Below, piece after piece: positions 45,332 to 56,902 of a stretch of DNA of 64,000 bases. The notes beneath the pieces are model-generated. The model searched no databases. It saw only the letters and a program-made list of their open reading frames with translations, and had not been told where the DNA came from. The position numbers and the translations under genes are program-made. Each line of letters opens with the position of its first letter. The first letter of the stretch is position 1. The stretch covers positions 98,218 to 162,217 of the forward strand of contig NZ_JNXI01000018.1 of NCBI RefSeq assembly GCF_000717055.1, given 5' to 3'. The stretch comes from Streptomyces iakyrus. Lineage in GTDB: Bacteria; Actinomycetota; Actinomycetes; Streptomycetales; Streptomycetaceae.

Positions 45332-46753
45332 AGCGTGGGTGAACTGGCCGATCAGCTCAGGCGAGAGCTCGACCGCTACTCACCTGGTGGAAAGCTGCCG
45401 TCGAGCCGGGCGCTCGTCGAGCGGTTCCGGGTGAGCCCGGTAACGGTGTCACGGGCCCTGGCGCAGCTGGCCGCCGAGGGCCTGGTGGTCACCCGGCCCG
45501 GCGCGGGCGCGTTCCGCGCGCGGGCCCGTACGGCACCGGCCCCCGCCGGAGACACCTCCTGGCAGGAGGTCGCCCTCAGCGCCGACGGCGCCGCCGACCT
45601 CGTGCCGCGCTCGGTCGACGCCTCCGGCGTCCTGGTGTCGCTGGCCGCGCCGCCGCCCGGCGTGATCGAGTTCAACGGCGGCTATCTGCACCCGTCGCTG
45701 CAACCCGAGCGGGCGATGGCCGCCGCGCTCTCACGGGCCGGGCGCCGCCCCGGCGCCTGGGGGCGCCCGCCCATGGAGGGGCTGCCGGAACTGCGCGAAT
45801 GGTTCGCTCGGAGCATCGGCGGGTCGGTCACGGCCGCCGAGGTGCTGGTCACCGCCGGCGGGCAGTCCGCGCTCACCACCGCCCTGCGCGCGCTCGCCCC
45901 GCCCGGCGCCCCCGTCCTGGTCGAATCGCCGACCTACCCCGGCATGCTCGCCATCGCCCGGGCGGCGGGCCTGCGCCCGGTCCCCGTCCCGGTGGACGCC
46001 GACGGGGTGCGGCCGGAGCTGCTCGCGGACGCGTTCCGCGCCACCGGCGCCCCGGCCTTCGTCTGCCAGCCGCTCTTCCAGAACCCCACCGGCGCGGTCC
46101 TGGCGCCCGGGCGGCGCGCCGAGGTGCTGCGCATCGCCCGGGAGGCGGGCGCGTTCGTCGTCGAGGACGACTTCGTGCGGCGGCTCGTGCACGAGGACGC
46201 GGGGCCGCTGCCGCGCCCGCTGGCCGCCGACGACCCCGACGGTGTCGTCGTCCACGTCTCATCGCTCACCAAGGCGACCTCCCCCAGCTTCCGGGTCAGC
46301 GCCCTGGCCGCGCGCGGGCCGGTCCTGGAGCGGCTGCGGGCCATCCAGGTCGTCGACACGTTCTTCGTGCCGCGCCCCCTCCAGGAGGCCGCACTCGAAC
46401 TCGTCGGCTCGCCCGCCTGGCCGCGTCATCTGCGGGCCGTCTCCGCGGAGTTGAAGGCCCGCCGGGACGCGATGACCGGAGCCCTCGCCCTGCACCTGCC
46501 GGAGCTGGCCCTGCCGCACATCCCGTCCGGCGGCTACCACCTGTGGCCCCGCCTGCCCGACGGCACGGACGAGCCGGCCCTGACCTCCGCGGCCCTGCGG
46601 GCCGGCGTCGCCCTCACGCCCGGCCGCCCGTACTTCAGCGCCGAACCACCGGCCGCACACGTCCGGCTGAGCTTCGCGGCGGTCGCCGGGACGGGGGAGA
46701 TCGCCGAGGGGGTGCGGCGGCTGCGCAAGGCCTGTGACGAGGTGCTGCGATAA
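45317..46753 (+). CDS. MocR-like GntR regulator with aminotransferase domain
   Basis: A 478-residue protein from ATG 45317. An N-terminal GntR winged helix (SVGELADQLRRELDRYSPGGKLPSSRALVERFRVSPVTVSRALAQLAAEGLV) is joined to a fold-type I aminotransferase domain with the PLP lysine in SSLTKATSPSFRV and VCQPLFQNPTGAVL. MocR proteins use PLP or an amino compound as effector. Divergence from a DMT exporter suggests that it controls that exporter and itself through the shared operator. Confidence 0.9.
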   Translation: MHERSSVGELADQLRRELDRYSPGGKLPSSRALVERFRVSPVTVSRALAQLAAEGLVVTRPGAGAFRARARTAPAPAGDTSWQEVALSADGAADLVPRSVDASGVLVSLAAPPPGVIEFNGGYLHPSLQPERAMAAALSRAGRRPGAWGRPPMEGLPELREWFARSIGGSVTAAEVLVTAGGQSALTTALRALAPPGAPVLVESPTYPGMLAIARAAGLRPVPVPVDADGVRPELLADAFRATGAPAFVCQPLFQNPTGAVLAPGRRAEVLRIAREAGAFVVEDDFVRRLVHEDAGPLPRPLAADDPDGVVVHVSSLTKATSPSFRVSALAARGPVLERLRAIQVVDTFFVPRPLQEAALELVGSPAWPRHLRAVSAELKARRDAMTGALALHLPELALPHIPSGGYHLWPRLPDGTDEPALTSAALRAGVALTPGRPYFSAEPPAAHVRLSFAAVAGTGEIAEGVRRLRKACDEVLR

Positions 46754-46793
46754 CCGCTCGACGCCCTGCGGCCCGCCTGCGAGCATCGCGGCC

Positions 46794-47234
46794 ATGACCG
46801 ACACCCCGAGCCTGCCCGAGGGCTACGAGATCTCCGCCGACCCCGCCCGCGTCGACCGCGAGCGCGTGCACCACTGGCTGTCCAGCGACGCGTACTGGGC
46901 GCTGGGGCGTACCCGGGAGAAGCAGGACCGGGCCATCGAGGGGTCGCTCAACTTCGGCGTGTACGGGACGGCTTCGGGAGAGCAGGTCGCCTACGCCCGG
47001 GTGATCACCGACCGGGCGACCTTCGGGTGGCTGTGCGACGTGTACGTCGACCCGTCGGTGCGCGGCAAGGGCGTCGGCGGCGCGCTCGTGGCCGCCGTGC
47101 GGGACGAGCTGCGGTCGTACGGGGTGCGGCGGGTGCTGCTCGCCACGCACGACGCCCACGGGGTGTACGCCAGGTACGGGTTCACGGAGCTGGAGCGCCC
47201 CGGGGACTGGATGGCGCTCGTCTTCGGCCCGTGA
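46794..47234 (+). CDS. GNAT-family N-acetyltransferase
   Basis: A 146-residue protein from ATG 46794. It carries the GNAT acetyl-CoA loop VDPSVRGKGVGGALVAAVRDEL and the closing VYARYGFTELERPGDWM. It is a single-domain enzyme of unknown substrate, 40 bases downstream of the MocR gene and possibly co-transcribed with it. Confidence 0.87.
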   Translation: MTDTPSLPEGYEISADPARVDRERVHHWLSSDAYWALGRTREKQDRAIEGSLNFGVYGTASGEQVAYARVITDRATFGWLCDVYVDPSVRGKGVGGALVAAVRDELRSYGVRRVLLATHDAHGVYARYGFTELERPGDWMALVFGP

Positions 47235-47307
47235 GGGCCGGCGCACCCTCGGTAACTCGTAGGTAACACCTCTTGACCTGCGCACTTGCTGCGTCCACCA
47301 TCGCCGC

Positions 47308-47940
47308 ATGCCACTTCGGGTCACCTTCGTCGCCGCCGCGCGCAGCTCCCCGGTGCTCGCCGAGCGTTTCGATGACGAGCGGCCGCTGGACCAGGCCGGC
47401 TGGGCCGAGGTGGAGCGGGTCGCGCAGGAACTGCTGCCGCTCGCCGCGGCCGAACTGCGCTACTGCTCGCCCACTCCGCGCAGCCGGGCGACGGGGGAGG
47501 GGCTCGGGTACGCTCCGCTGGTCCAGCTCGGCCTGCGCGACTGCGACATGGGCCGGTGGCGCGGGCTGACCCTGGGCGAGGCGATGGCCCGGGAGCCGGA
47601 TGCCGACGGGGGTACCTCCCTGCTCGAACGAAGTTGAGAGCTTGGGGGAGCCTGGCTCGCCGACCCGCGCGCCACACCGCACGGCGGTGAGTCGCTGGTC
47701 GACTTCATCACCCGGGTCGGCGGCTGGCTCGACACCCGGCCCGTCGAGGACGGCTGCCGGGTCGTCGCGGTGGCCGAGCCGTCGGTGATCCGGGCGGCCC
47801 TGGTGTACGCCCTGAAGGCACCGCCCTCGACGTACTGGAACATCGACGTCCGCCCGCTGTCGACGACGTCCGTGACGGGCCGGGCCGGGCGCTGGAACCT
47901 GCGCTTCGACGGGGCGCCGGCTCAGCCTTCGCGCGCGTAG
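47308..47940 (+). pseudogene. Histidine-phosphatase-like gene interrupted by a 42-bp palindromic repeat
   Basis: The frame starts at ATG 47308 (MPLRVTFVAAARSSPVLAER) and is conserved to MAREPDAD, then hits TGA at 47635-47637. After it the same frame continues as AWLADPRATPHGGESLVDFITRVGGWLD up to TAG 47938-47940. Between GAC 47607 and GCC 47650 lies a 42-bp insertion (14 codons) that brings in the stop. Removing it restores a protein of about 196 residues in one frame. The phosphoglycerate-mutase-like pattern is present, but the RHG signature is replaced by AARS. The 3' end overlaps the convergent DUF6314 gene by 19 bases. Confidence 0.8.
47608..47649 (+). repeat. 42-bp palindromic Streptomyces repeat inserted in a coding sequence
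   Basis: The element begins GGGGGTACCTCCCTGCTCGA and ends GAGAGCTTGGGGGA; the ends are partly complementary (TCCC..GAGC / GCTC..GGGGGA), giving an imperfect hairpin. It matches a phrase that recurs, as I recall, between genes across Streptomyces genomes, and so looks like a small mobile or copied repeat. Confidence 0.7.
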
Positions 47941-48413
47941 TCGGTCCGTAGGGCGAGGTCCTTGGCGGGGCCGCGGACGTGCCACACCGTCCGCCAGTGG
48001 TCGGCGTCGAGGACGGTGAACTCCCCGCGGTAGAGGTCCGCCGAGCAGGGATGGTCGGTGAGGTGCCGGCCGGACGTCAGGTCCAGGTCGTGGAACGGCC
48101 TCCCGTCGGCGAACCGCACGTCCGCCGTGCCGCCCGGGCCCGGCAGGAACCGCAGAGTCCGCTCCGCGGGCCGGGCGACGCCCTGCCAGACGAAGGTGCC
48201 GGACTCGTGGTGCAGCAGCCCGCCGGTCTCCTGCGCGCGGAACTCGGTGGTGCCGGTGAACTCCCCCTCCGCGCCGCTCGCGAGATCCCGCACCGACCGT
48301 GTCACGCGCCAGCGCCCGGCCAGATACGCCAGCACGTCCGGTACTGGCCAGAACTCGCCCATCCCGTACCGCTCTCCGTCCCACGCGTTGCTGCGCGACC
48401 CATTGACGCGCAT
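47922..48413 (-). CDS. DUF6314-like protein
   Basis: About 163 residues from ATG 48413, which has GGGAGGGGG upstream; ATG 48362 (MGEFWPVPDVL) is an alternative. The sequence VLAYLAGRWRVTRSVRD, GEFTGTTEFRAQ, TFVWQG, ADLYRGEFTVLDADHWRTVWHVRGPAKDLALRTDYAR is a lipocalin/calycin-like all-beta pattern of the DUF6314 family. Small-ligand binding is plausible but unproven. Confidence 0.78.
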   Translation of the reverse strand: MRVNGSRSNAWDGERYGMGEFWPVPDVLAYLAGRWRVTRSVRDLASGAEGEFTGTTEFRAQETGGLLHHESGTFVWQGVARPAERTLRFLPGPGGTADVRFADGRPFHDLDLTSGRHLTDHPCSADLYRGEFTVLDADHWRTVWHVRGPAKDLALRTDYAREG

Positions 48414-48434
48414 GCACCCCCTCCCTATCTTGCC

Positions 48435-48469
48435 GTTCGAAGTGCTGATCAATGTCTGATATTTCGAAC
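48435..48469 (+). promoter_or_regulatory. Paired TTCGAA inverted repeats upstream of the arabinofuranosidase
   Basis: GTTCGAA (48435-48441) and TTCGAAC (48463-48469) are inverted copies 21 bases apart, in the 86-base gap between divergent genes. CGAA/TTCG half-sites recur in operators of Streptomyces hemicellulase genes, so a sugar-responsive repressor site is plausible. Confidence 0.45.
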
Positions 48470-48499
48470 ACTCCTCTACCAGAGAGCCGCGGAGTATCC

Positions 48500-50986
48500 A
48501 TGCCAAGCACCGCCGCCCGCACCCGATGGAGACTGGGTCTCGCGACCACCGCCCTCCTGACGGCAACAGCCCTCGTACCGGCCCCCGCGCACGCCGAGGA
48601 CGTCACCGACTACGCGATCACCGTCGACCCGTCCGCCCAGGGCGCCGCGATCGACGACACGATGTACGGCGTCTTCTTCGAGGACATCAACCGGGCCGCC
48701 GACGGCGGTCTGTACGCCGAGCTCGTGCAGAACCGGTCCTTCGAGTACTCCACCGCCGACAACGGCTCCTACACGCCCCTGACCTCGTGGGCGGTCGGAG
48801 GCACGGCCGAGGTCGTGAACGACTCGGGCCGCCTCAACGAGCGCAACCGCAACTACCTCTCCCTGGGCGCCGGCTCGTCGGTCACGAACGCCGGATACAA
48901 CACCGGCATCCGGGTCGAGCAGGGCAAGCGGTACGACTTCTCCGTCTGGGCCCGCGCCGCGAGCGGCACCACACTCACGGCCTCGCTGAAGGACACCGCG
49001 GGCACGCTCGCCACCGCCCGCCAGGTCGCCGTGAAGGGCGGCTGGGCCAAGTACAAGGCCACGTTCACTGCGACCCGCACCAGCAACCGCGGCCGTCTCG
49101 CCGTCGTCTCGTCGAGTGCCGCCGCGCTGGACGAGGTGTCGCTGTTCCCGCACGAGACGTACAAGAACCAGCCGAACGGCCTGCGCAAGGACCTCGCCGA
49201 GAAGATCGCCGCCCTGAAGCCGGGCTTCGTGCGCTTCCCCGGCGGCTGCCTGGTCAACACCGGCTCCATGGAGGACTACAGCGAGGCCTCCAACTGGCAG
49301 CGCAAGCGCAGCTACCAGTGGAAGGACACCATCGGCCCCGTAGAGCAGCGCGCCACCAACGCCAACGTCTGGGGCTACAACCAGAGCTACGGCCTCGGCT
49401 ACTACGAGTACTTCCGCTTCTCCGAGGACATCGGCGCCATGCCGCTGCCCGTCGTGCCCGCTCTGGTGACCGGCTGCGGCCAGAACCAGGCCACCGACGA
49501 CGAGGCGCTGCTCCGGCGGCACATCCAGGACACCCTCGACCTCATCGAGTTCGCCAACGGCCCGGCGACCTCGAAGTGGGGCAAGGTGCGCGCGCAGATG
49601 GGCCACCCCAAGCCCTTCCACCTCACCCACCTCGGGGTCGGCAACGAGGAGAACCTCCCCAAGGAGTTCTTCGCCCGTTTCGAACGGTTCCGGACGGCCA
49701 TCAAGGCGAAGTACCCGGACATCACCGTCATCTCCAACTCGGGCCCGGACGACGCCGGCACGACCTTCGACACCGCCTGGCAGCTCAACCGCGAGGGCAA
49801 GGTCGACATGGTCGACGAGCACTACTACAACAGCCCGAACTGGTTCCTCCAGAACAACGACCGCTACGACTCCTACGACCGCGGCGGCCCCAAGGTCTTC
49901 CTCGGTGAGTACGCCTCGCAGGGCAACGCCTGGAAGAACGGCCTGGCCGAAGCCGCCTTCATGACCGGCCTGGAGCGCAACGCGGACGTCGTCAAGCTCG
50001 CCTCGTACGCCCCGCTGCTCGCCAACGAGGACTACGTGCAGTGGCGCCCGGACATGATCTGGTTCAACAACCGGGCCTCCTGGAACTCGGCCAACTACGA
50101 GGTCCAGAAGCTGTTCATGACCAACGTCGGCGACCGCGTCGTCCCCTCGAAGGCCACCACGACCCCGAACGTCAGCGGCCCCATCACCGGCGCCGTCGGC
50201 CTGTCGACGTGGGCGACCAGCGCCGCGTACGACGACGTGAAGGTCACCTCGGCGGACGGCTCGACCCTGCTGAGCGACGACTTCTCGGGTGACGCCTCGA
50301 AGTGGACGGGCAGCGGCCGGGGCAGCTGGAGCATCCAGGACGGGGCCTACGTCCAGACCGACACCGCCGCCGAGAACACCATGGTCACGGCGGGCGACCC
50401 GGCCTGGAAGGACTACGACCTGCATGTGAAGGCCACCAAGAAGTCCGGCAAGGAGGGCTTCCTCGTCGCCTTCGGCGTCAAGGACACCGGCAACTACTAC
50501 TGGTGGAACCTGGGCGGCTGGAACAACACCCAGTCCGCGATCGAGCAGGCCGTGGACGGGGGCAAGGGCACCCTGATGACGAAACCCGGGTCGATCGAGA
50601 CCGGCCGTGCCTACGACATCGACATCAAGGTCCGCGGCCGCCAGGTCACCCTCTTCCTCGACGGCAAGGAGTGGGGCAGCTTCAAGGACGACAAGCCGGC
50701 CGAGCCGTTCCGCCAGGTCGTCACCAAGGACGCCAAGACCGGTGACCTGATCGTCAAGGTCGTCAACGCCCAGTCCGCCGAGGCCCGCACGGCCGTCGAC
50801 CTCGGTGGCGCCAAGGTCGCCTCCACGGCCCGCGTGACCACGCTGGCCGCCGACGAGGACGCCGTGAACACCGAGACGGACACGGCGGTGACGCCGGTGA
50901 CGTCGACGTTGCGGGGTGTGGCGACGAAATTCACCTGCACCTTCCCCGCGAACTCCGTGACGTTCCTGCGGATCAAGCAGAGGTAG
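48500..50986 (+). CDS. Secreted alpha-L-arabinofuranosidase (GH51-like) with C-terminal concanavalin-type domain
   Basis: About 828 residues from ATG 48500, 5 bases after GGAG. A Sec signal peptide ends at PAPAHA (residue about 33). DTMYGVFFEDINRAADGGLYAELVQNRSFEY is the family N-terminus. A carbohydrate-binding-like beta domain is followed by the TIM barrel with the acid/base Glu in LGVGNEEN and the nucleophile Glu in VFLGEYAS. A second beta domain (LLSDDFSGDASKWTGSGRGSW to WGSFKDDK) is inserted near the C-terminus. It should remove arabinose from plant arabinoxylan outside the cell. A strong hairpin follows. Confidence 0.9.
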   Translation: MPSTAARTRWRLGLATTALLTATALVPAPAHAEDVTDYAITVDPSAQGAAIDDTMYGVFFEDINRAADGGLYAELVQNRSFEYSTADNGSYTPLTSWAVGGTAEVVNDSGRLNERNRNYLSLGAGSSVTNAGYNTGIRVEQGKRYDFSVWARAASGTTLTASLKDTAGTLATARQVAVKGGWAKYKATFTATRTSNRGRLAVVSSSAAALDEVSLFPHETYKNQPNGLRKDLAEKIAALKPGFVRFPGGCLVNTGSMEDYSEASNWQRKRSYQWKDTIGPVEQRATNANVWGYNQSYGLGYYEYFRFSEDIGAMPLPVVPALVTGCGQNQATDDEALLRRHIQDTLDLIEFANGPATSKWGKVRAQMGHPKPFHLTHLGVGNEENLPKEFFARFERFRTAIKAKYPDITVISNSGPDDAGTTFDTAWQLNREGKVDMVDEHYYNSPNWFLQNNDRYDSYDRGGPKVFLGEYASQGNAWKNGLAEAAFMTGLERNADVVKLASYAPLLANEDYVQWRPDMIWFNNRASWNSANYEVQKLFMTNVGDRVVPSKATTTPNVSGPITGAVGLSTWATSAAYDDVKVTSADGSTLLSDDFSGDASKWTGSGRGSWSIQDGAYVQTDTAAENTMVTAGDPAWKDYDLHVKATKKSGKEGFLVAFGVKDTGNYYWWNLGGWNNTQSAIEQAVDGGKGTLMTKPGSIETGRAYDIDIKVRGRQVTLFLDGKEWGSFKDDKPAEPFRQVVTKDAKTGDLIVKVVNAQSAEARTAVDLGGAKVASTARVTTLAADEDAVNTETDTAVTPVTSTLRGVATKFTCTFPANSVTFLRIKQR

Positions 50987-50994
50987 CACTCGCC

Positions 50995-51024
50995 GGTGTG
51001 GGCCGCCCGGGGGCGGCCCACACC
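50995..51024. terminator. Perfect 14-bp bidirectional hairpin
   Basis: GGTGTGGGCCGCCC (50995-51008) and GGGCGGCCCACACC (51011-51024) with only two bases between, located between the convergent arabinofuranosidase and DUF6215 genes. Confidence 0.8.
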
Positions 51025-51046
51025 AGAAGAGCGGCCGGGTGCGGGG

Positions 51047-51733
51047 TCAGCCGCGCGCCTTCCAGCCCGGGACCGTGGGCAGCACCGCCTCCGCGACGCG
51101 CAGCAGCACCGCGTCGTCGGGCACCACTCCGTCCGCGCGCCACAGGGTGACGTCGAGGGAACCGCCGCGGTCCTTCGCGTCCTGCGCCACGGTCACGGCC
51201 CGGGCCGGAACGCCGGGCCCGCTGTCGGCGTCCTCGCCGTCGAGGCGAAAGCTGATGCTGATGGTGCGGGTCGAATAGAGAACACCCGGGCGGCCCAGTG
51301 TCTTCCGCGGGCGGGCGTCGGTTCCGAGGAGAGTCTCCGACCCGGCCACCGGCAGGCCGTCGTAGGTCGCCGAGAGCGTCACGGTGTACGTCTCGAACTC
51401 GACCTGCGCCTGCGGAGTGGCGATCTCCCCGATGGAGCTGTCACTGCCGGAGGCGGTCTTCGCGACCTCCGTCGGCGTGCCCAGCAGTGCGGCCAGGTCG
51501 GACCGGTTCAGCGCCTTGCACAACTGCGCGCCGGAGAGGTGCTTGCCCTTCGGGGCCGGGGTCTCCGTGTCGGAGCACGTGGCCGGCTTCGGCTCGCTCT
51601 CCGCGGCCGACGTCTTCGCCAGCCCCCAGAAGCCGGCGCCGAGTGCGCCCACCAGCACCACCGCCGCGAGCGCCTGTGCCCACGCGTTCGCGCCCGTCAT
51701 CGGCGCGTCGTTCTCCTCGGCCATGTCCCCCAC
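51047..51733 (-). CDS. DUF6215-like single-pass membrane protein
   Basis: About 228 residues from GTG 51733 (GGGGAG 8 bases upstream); ATG 51724 is an alternative. A transmembrane helix at about 17-38 (ALAAVVLVGALGAGFWGLA) is followed by an extracytoplasmic domain of about 185 residues with a pair of cysteines (ATCSDTETPAP, SGAQLCKALN). The pattern fits DUF6215 proteins. Function unknown. Confidence 0.75.
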   Translation of the reverse strand: MGDMAEENDAPMTGANAWAQALAAVVLVGALGAGFWGLAKTSAAESEPKPATCSDTETPAPKGKHLSGAQLCKALNRSDLAALLGTPTEVAKTASGSDSSIGEIATPQAQVEFETYTVTLSATYDGLPVAGSETLLGTDARPRKTLGRPGVLYSTRTISISFRLDGEDADSGPGVPARAVTVAQDAKDRGGSLDVTLWRADGVVPDDAVLLRVAEAVLPTVPGWKARG

Positions 51734-51843
51734 CCGCCGTGCTCCCCTGAAATGTGCCCGGGGACCTTACCCTGTGGTCATGGCCAGGACAAAGCTGGTT
51801 TCCGGGACCGCCGCCGCGGCAGCCGCGCCGCCCCTGGATGGGA

Positions 51844-51872
51844 TTGCATAAACGTGCAGCGAAACGTATAGT
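51844..51872 (+). promoter_or_regulatory. argC promoter overlapping an ARG-box-like sequence
   Basis: TTGCAT (51844-51849) and TATAGT (51867-51872) are separated by exactly 17 bases. TTGCATAAACGTGCA within it resembles an ArgR half-site pair. The AAGGAGGAGG ribosome-binding site for argC follows at 51883-51892. Confidence 0.75.
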
Positions 51873-51884
51873 CATGCCCTCTAA

Positions 51885-54069
<2,185 letters not shown>

Positions 54070-54073
<4 letters not shown>

Positions 54074-54984
54074 GCAGTGGAGCGACACGCAAGCACACCG
54101 CGCTGCCCAAGGCGCAGATCCTCATCGAGGCCCTGCCCTGGCTGGTCCGGCACAACGGCAAGACGGTCGTCATCAAGTTCGGCGGCAACGCCATGATCGA
54201 CGAGGACCTCAAGGCCGCCTTCGCCCAGGACGTGGTGTTCCTGCACCACGCCGGCCTCAAGCCCGTCGTCGTGCACGGCGGCGGCCCGCAGATCAGCGCC
54301 GCCCTCGACCAGCACGGCATCGTCAGCGAGTTCAAGGCCGGCCTGAGGGTGACCACCGAGGACGCCATGGACGTCGTACGGATGGTGCTGGCCGGGCAGG
54401 TCCAGCGCGAACTGGTCGGGCTGCTCAACCAGCACGGGCCGCTCGCCGTCGGCCTGACCGGCGAGGACGCGCACACCATCACCGCCACCAAGCACCAGCC
54501 CGAGATCGACGGCGAGCTGGTCGACATCGGGCGCGTCGGCGAGATCACCGCGATCGACACCGGCGCCATCGAGGCCCTGCTCGCCGACGGCCGCATCCCG
54601 GTCGTCTCCTCGATCGCCCGCTCCCAGGACGACGGACATGTCTACAACGTCAATGCTGATACGGCGGCTGCGGCACTCGCTGCTGCACTGGACGCCGAAA
54701 CCCTCATGGTCCTCACGGACGTCGAGGGCCTCTACGAGGACTGGCCGCACAGCGACGAGGTGATCAGCCGCCTCACCGCGACCGAGCTGGAGCGGCTGCT
54801 GCCGGACCTGTCGTCCGGCATGGTGCCGAAGATGGAGGGCTGCCTGCACGCCGTGCGGGGCGGCGTGACCACCGCCCGCGTCATCGACGGCCGGGTCCAG
54901 CACTCGATTTTGCTGGAGATCTTCACCGACGAGGGCATCGGCACGATGGTCGTGCCCGACGAGCCAGAGGGGGACGCCGTATGA
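54070..54984 (+). CDS. argB: Acetylglutamate kinase
   Basis: A 304-residue protein from ATG 54070. The amino acid kinase fold motifs [33 protein letters not shown] and GMVPKMEGC are complete. The N-terminal helix ([21 protein letters not shown]) is of the type that forms the arginine-sensitive hexamer, so feedback inhibition is likely. It overlaps argD by ATGA. Confidence 0.96.
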
Positions 54985-56180
54985 CCGCCCATCAGGAGTA
55001 CGCCGAGCGGTGGCAGGGCGCGCTCATGAACAACTACGGCACCCCGCTGCTGCCCCTGGCGCGCGGTGAGGGCACCCGCGTGTGGGACGCCGACGGCACC
55101 TCCTACCTCGACTTCGTCGGCGGCATCGCCACCAACGCCCTCGGCCACGCCCACCCGGCGGTGGTGGAGGCCGTCACCCGGCAGATCGGCTCCCTCGGCC
55201 ACATCTCCAACTTCTTCATGGCCGAGCCGACCGTCGCCCTCGCCGAGCGGCTGCTGCGCCTCTTCGGCCGGGACGGCAAGGTCTTCTTCTGCAACTCCGG
55301 GGCCGAGGCCAACGAGGCCGCGTTCAAGATCGGCCGGCTGACCGGCCGGACCCACGTCGTGGCCACCGAGGGCGCCTTCCACGGCCGGACCATGGGCGCG
55401 CTGGCCATGACCGGCCAGGCCGGCAAGCGCGACCCGTTCCTGCCGCTGCCCGCCGACGTCACGCACGTCCCGTTCGGTGACGCGCAGGCCCTGGCCGCCG
55501 CGGTCACCGAGGAGACCGCGCTGGTCATCCTCGAACCGATCCAGGGCGAGCTCGGGGTGGTCGTCCCGCCGGCCGGCTACCTCAAGGCGGCCCGGGCCAT
55601 CACCGCCGCGACCGGGGCGCTCCTCGTCCTCGACGAGGTGCAGACCGGCATCGGCCGGACCGGGCACTGGTTCGAGTACCAGGCCCACGAGGGCGTCCTG
55701 CCCGACGTCGTCACCCTCGCCAAGCAGCTCGGCGGAGGGCTGCCGCTGGGCGCCACCGTCGCCTTCGGGCGCGCGGCCGACCTGCTCCAGCCCGGCCAGC
55801 ACGGCACCACCTTCGGCGGCAACCCCGTCGCCTGCGCCGCCGGGCTCGCCGTCCTCGACACCATCGAGAACGAGGGGTTGCTGGAGAACGTCAAGCGGCA
55901 GAGCGAGAGGTTGCGGGACGGAATCGAGGGCCTCGGTCATCAGTTGATCGATTTCGTCCGGGGGACGGGACTCCTCCTGGGTATCGTGCTGACCGAGCCG
56001 CTCGCGCCCCAGGTGCGCCAGGCGGCTCAGGAGGCCGGATTCCTGGTGAACGTGCCCGCCCCCGACGTCGTCCGGCTGATGCCGCCGCTGAACCTCCGCG
56101 ACGACGAGGTGGACGCGTTCCTCGGGGCGCTGCCCGGAATCCTCCAGACAGCGAGCGGGGACGGACGAACCGGGGAATGA
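54981..56180 (+). CDS. argD: Acetylornithine aminotransferase
   Basis: A 399-residue protein from ATG 54981. A class III aminotransferase with [32 protein letters not shown] and the PLP lysine in [17 protein letters not shown]. It converts N-acetylglutamate semialdehyde to N-acetylornithine. Seven bases separate it from argR. Confidence 0.95.
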   Translation: MTAHQEYAERWQGALMNNYGTPLLPLARGEGTRVWDADGTSYLDFVGGIATNALGHAHPAVVEAVTRQIGSLGHISNFFMAEPTVALAERLLRLFGRDGKVFFCNSGAEANEAAFKIGRLTGRTHVVATEGAFHGRTMGALAMTGQAGKRDPFLPLPADVTHVPFGDAQALAAAVTEETALVILEPIQGELGVVVPPAGYLKAARAITAATGALLVLDEVQTGIGRTGHWFEYQAHEGVLPDVVTLAKQLGGGLPLGATVAFGRAADLLQPGQHGTTFGGNPVACAAGLAVLDTIENEGLLENVKRQSERLRDGIEGLGHQLIDFVRGTGLLLGIVLTEPLAPQVRQAAQEAGFLVNVPAPDVVRLMPPLNLRDDEVDAFLGALPGILQTASGDGRTGE

Positions 56181-56187
56181 GACGACG

Positions 56188-56733
56188 ATGAGCCAGGCGC
56201 AGGACCACGAGCAGCCGGGGGCGAACGGGCCCGCCGTGCCGCAGACCCGCACCGCCCGCCACCGCCGGATCGTGGACATCCTCAACCGGCAGCCGGTCCG
56301 GTCGCAGAGCCAGCTGGCGAAGCTGCTCGCCGACGACGGACTGAGCGTCACACAGGCGACGCTCAGCCGGGACCTTGACGAGCTGAACGCGGTGAAGATC
56401 CGCAACGCCGACGGCGACCTGATCTACGCGGTGCCCAGCGAGGGCGGGTTCCGTACGCCCCGGGCGCCGCTGGGCGGGTCGGCGAAGGAGGAGCGGATGC
56501 GGCGGCTCTCCCAGGAGCTGCTGATCTCCGCGGAGGCTTCGGCGAACCTCGTGGTCCTGCGGACCCCTCCGGGGGCGGCGCAGTTCCTGGCGTCGGCCAT
56601 CGACCAGGCCGAGTTGCACGACATCCTGGGGACGATCGCGGGTGACGACACGTTGCTGCTGATCAGCAGGGAGCCGACGGGTGGTCAGGCGCTGGCCGAC
56701 CATTTGCTGAGGCTGGCCCAGAACGGGCACTAG
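56188..56733 (+). CDS. argR: Arginine repressor
   Basis: A 181-residue protein from ATG 56188. The N-terminal winged helix ([48 protein letters not shown]) and C-terminal hexamerisation/arginine-binding domain ([18 protein letters not shown]) are complete. It should repress argC and argH through the ARG-box-like sequences described here. It closes the operon. Confidence 0.95.
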   Translation: MSQAQDHEQPGANGPAVPQTRTARHRRIVDILNRQPVRSQSQLAKLLADDGLSVTQATLSRDLDELNAVKIRNADGDLIYAVPSEGGFRTPRAPLGGSAKEERMRRLSQELLISAEASANLVVLRTPPGAAQFLASAIDQAELHDILGTIAGDDTLLLISREPTGGQALADHLLRLAQNGH

Positions 56734-56768
56734 AGGTTGTCGTTCGGGTGCGGGAGCGCTGTGGCTGA

Positions 56769-56790
56769 TCGCGCAGTTCCCCGCGCCCCT
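56769..56790 (+). repeat. 22-bp Streptomyces intergenic repeat, copy 3
   Basis: Identical to 1184-1205 and 39063-39084, starting 36 bases after the argR stop on the same strand. No other element was recognised in the 169-base gap to apbE. Confidence 0.85.
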
Positions 56791-56902
56791 GGGCCGGTCC
56801 GCTCAAGCTGCGGGCAGTCGTGCCGCTGAGGGCGGCACGGGTGGGCGCAGCGGCGGCACCCCGCTACGCCGGGCTGCGAAACGCCCCGCCCCGAGCCACA
56901 AC

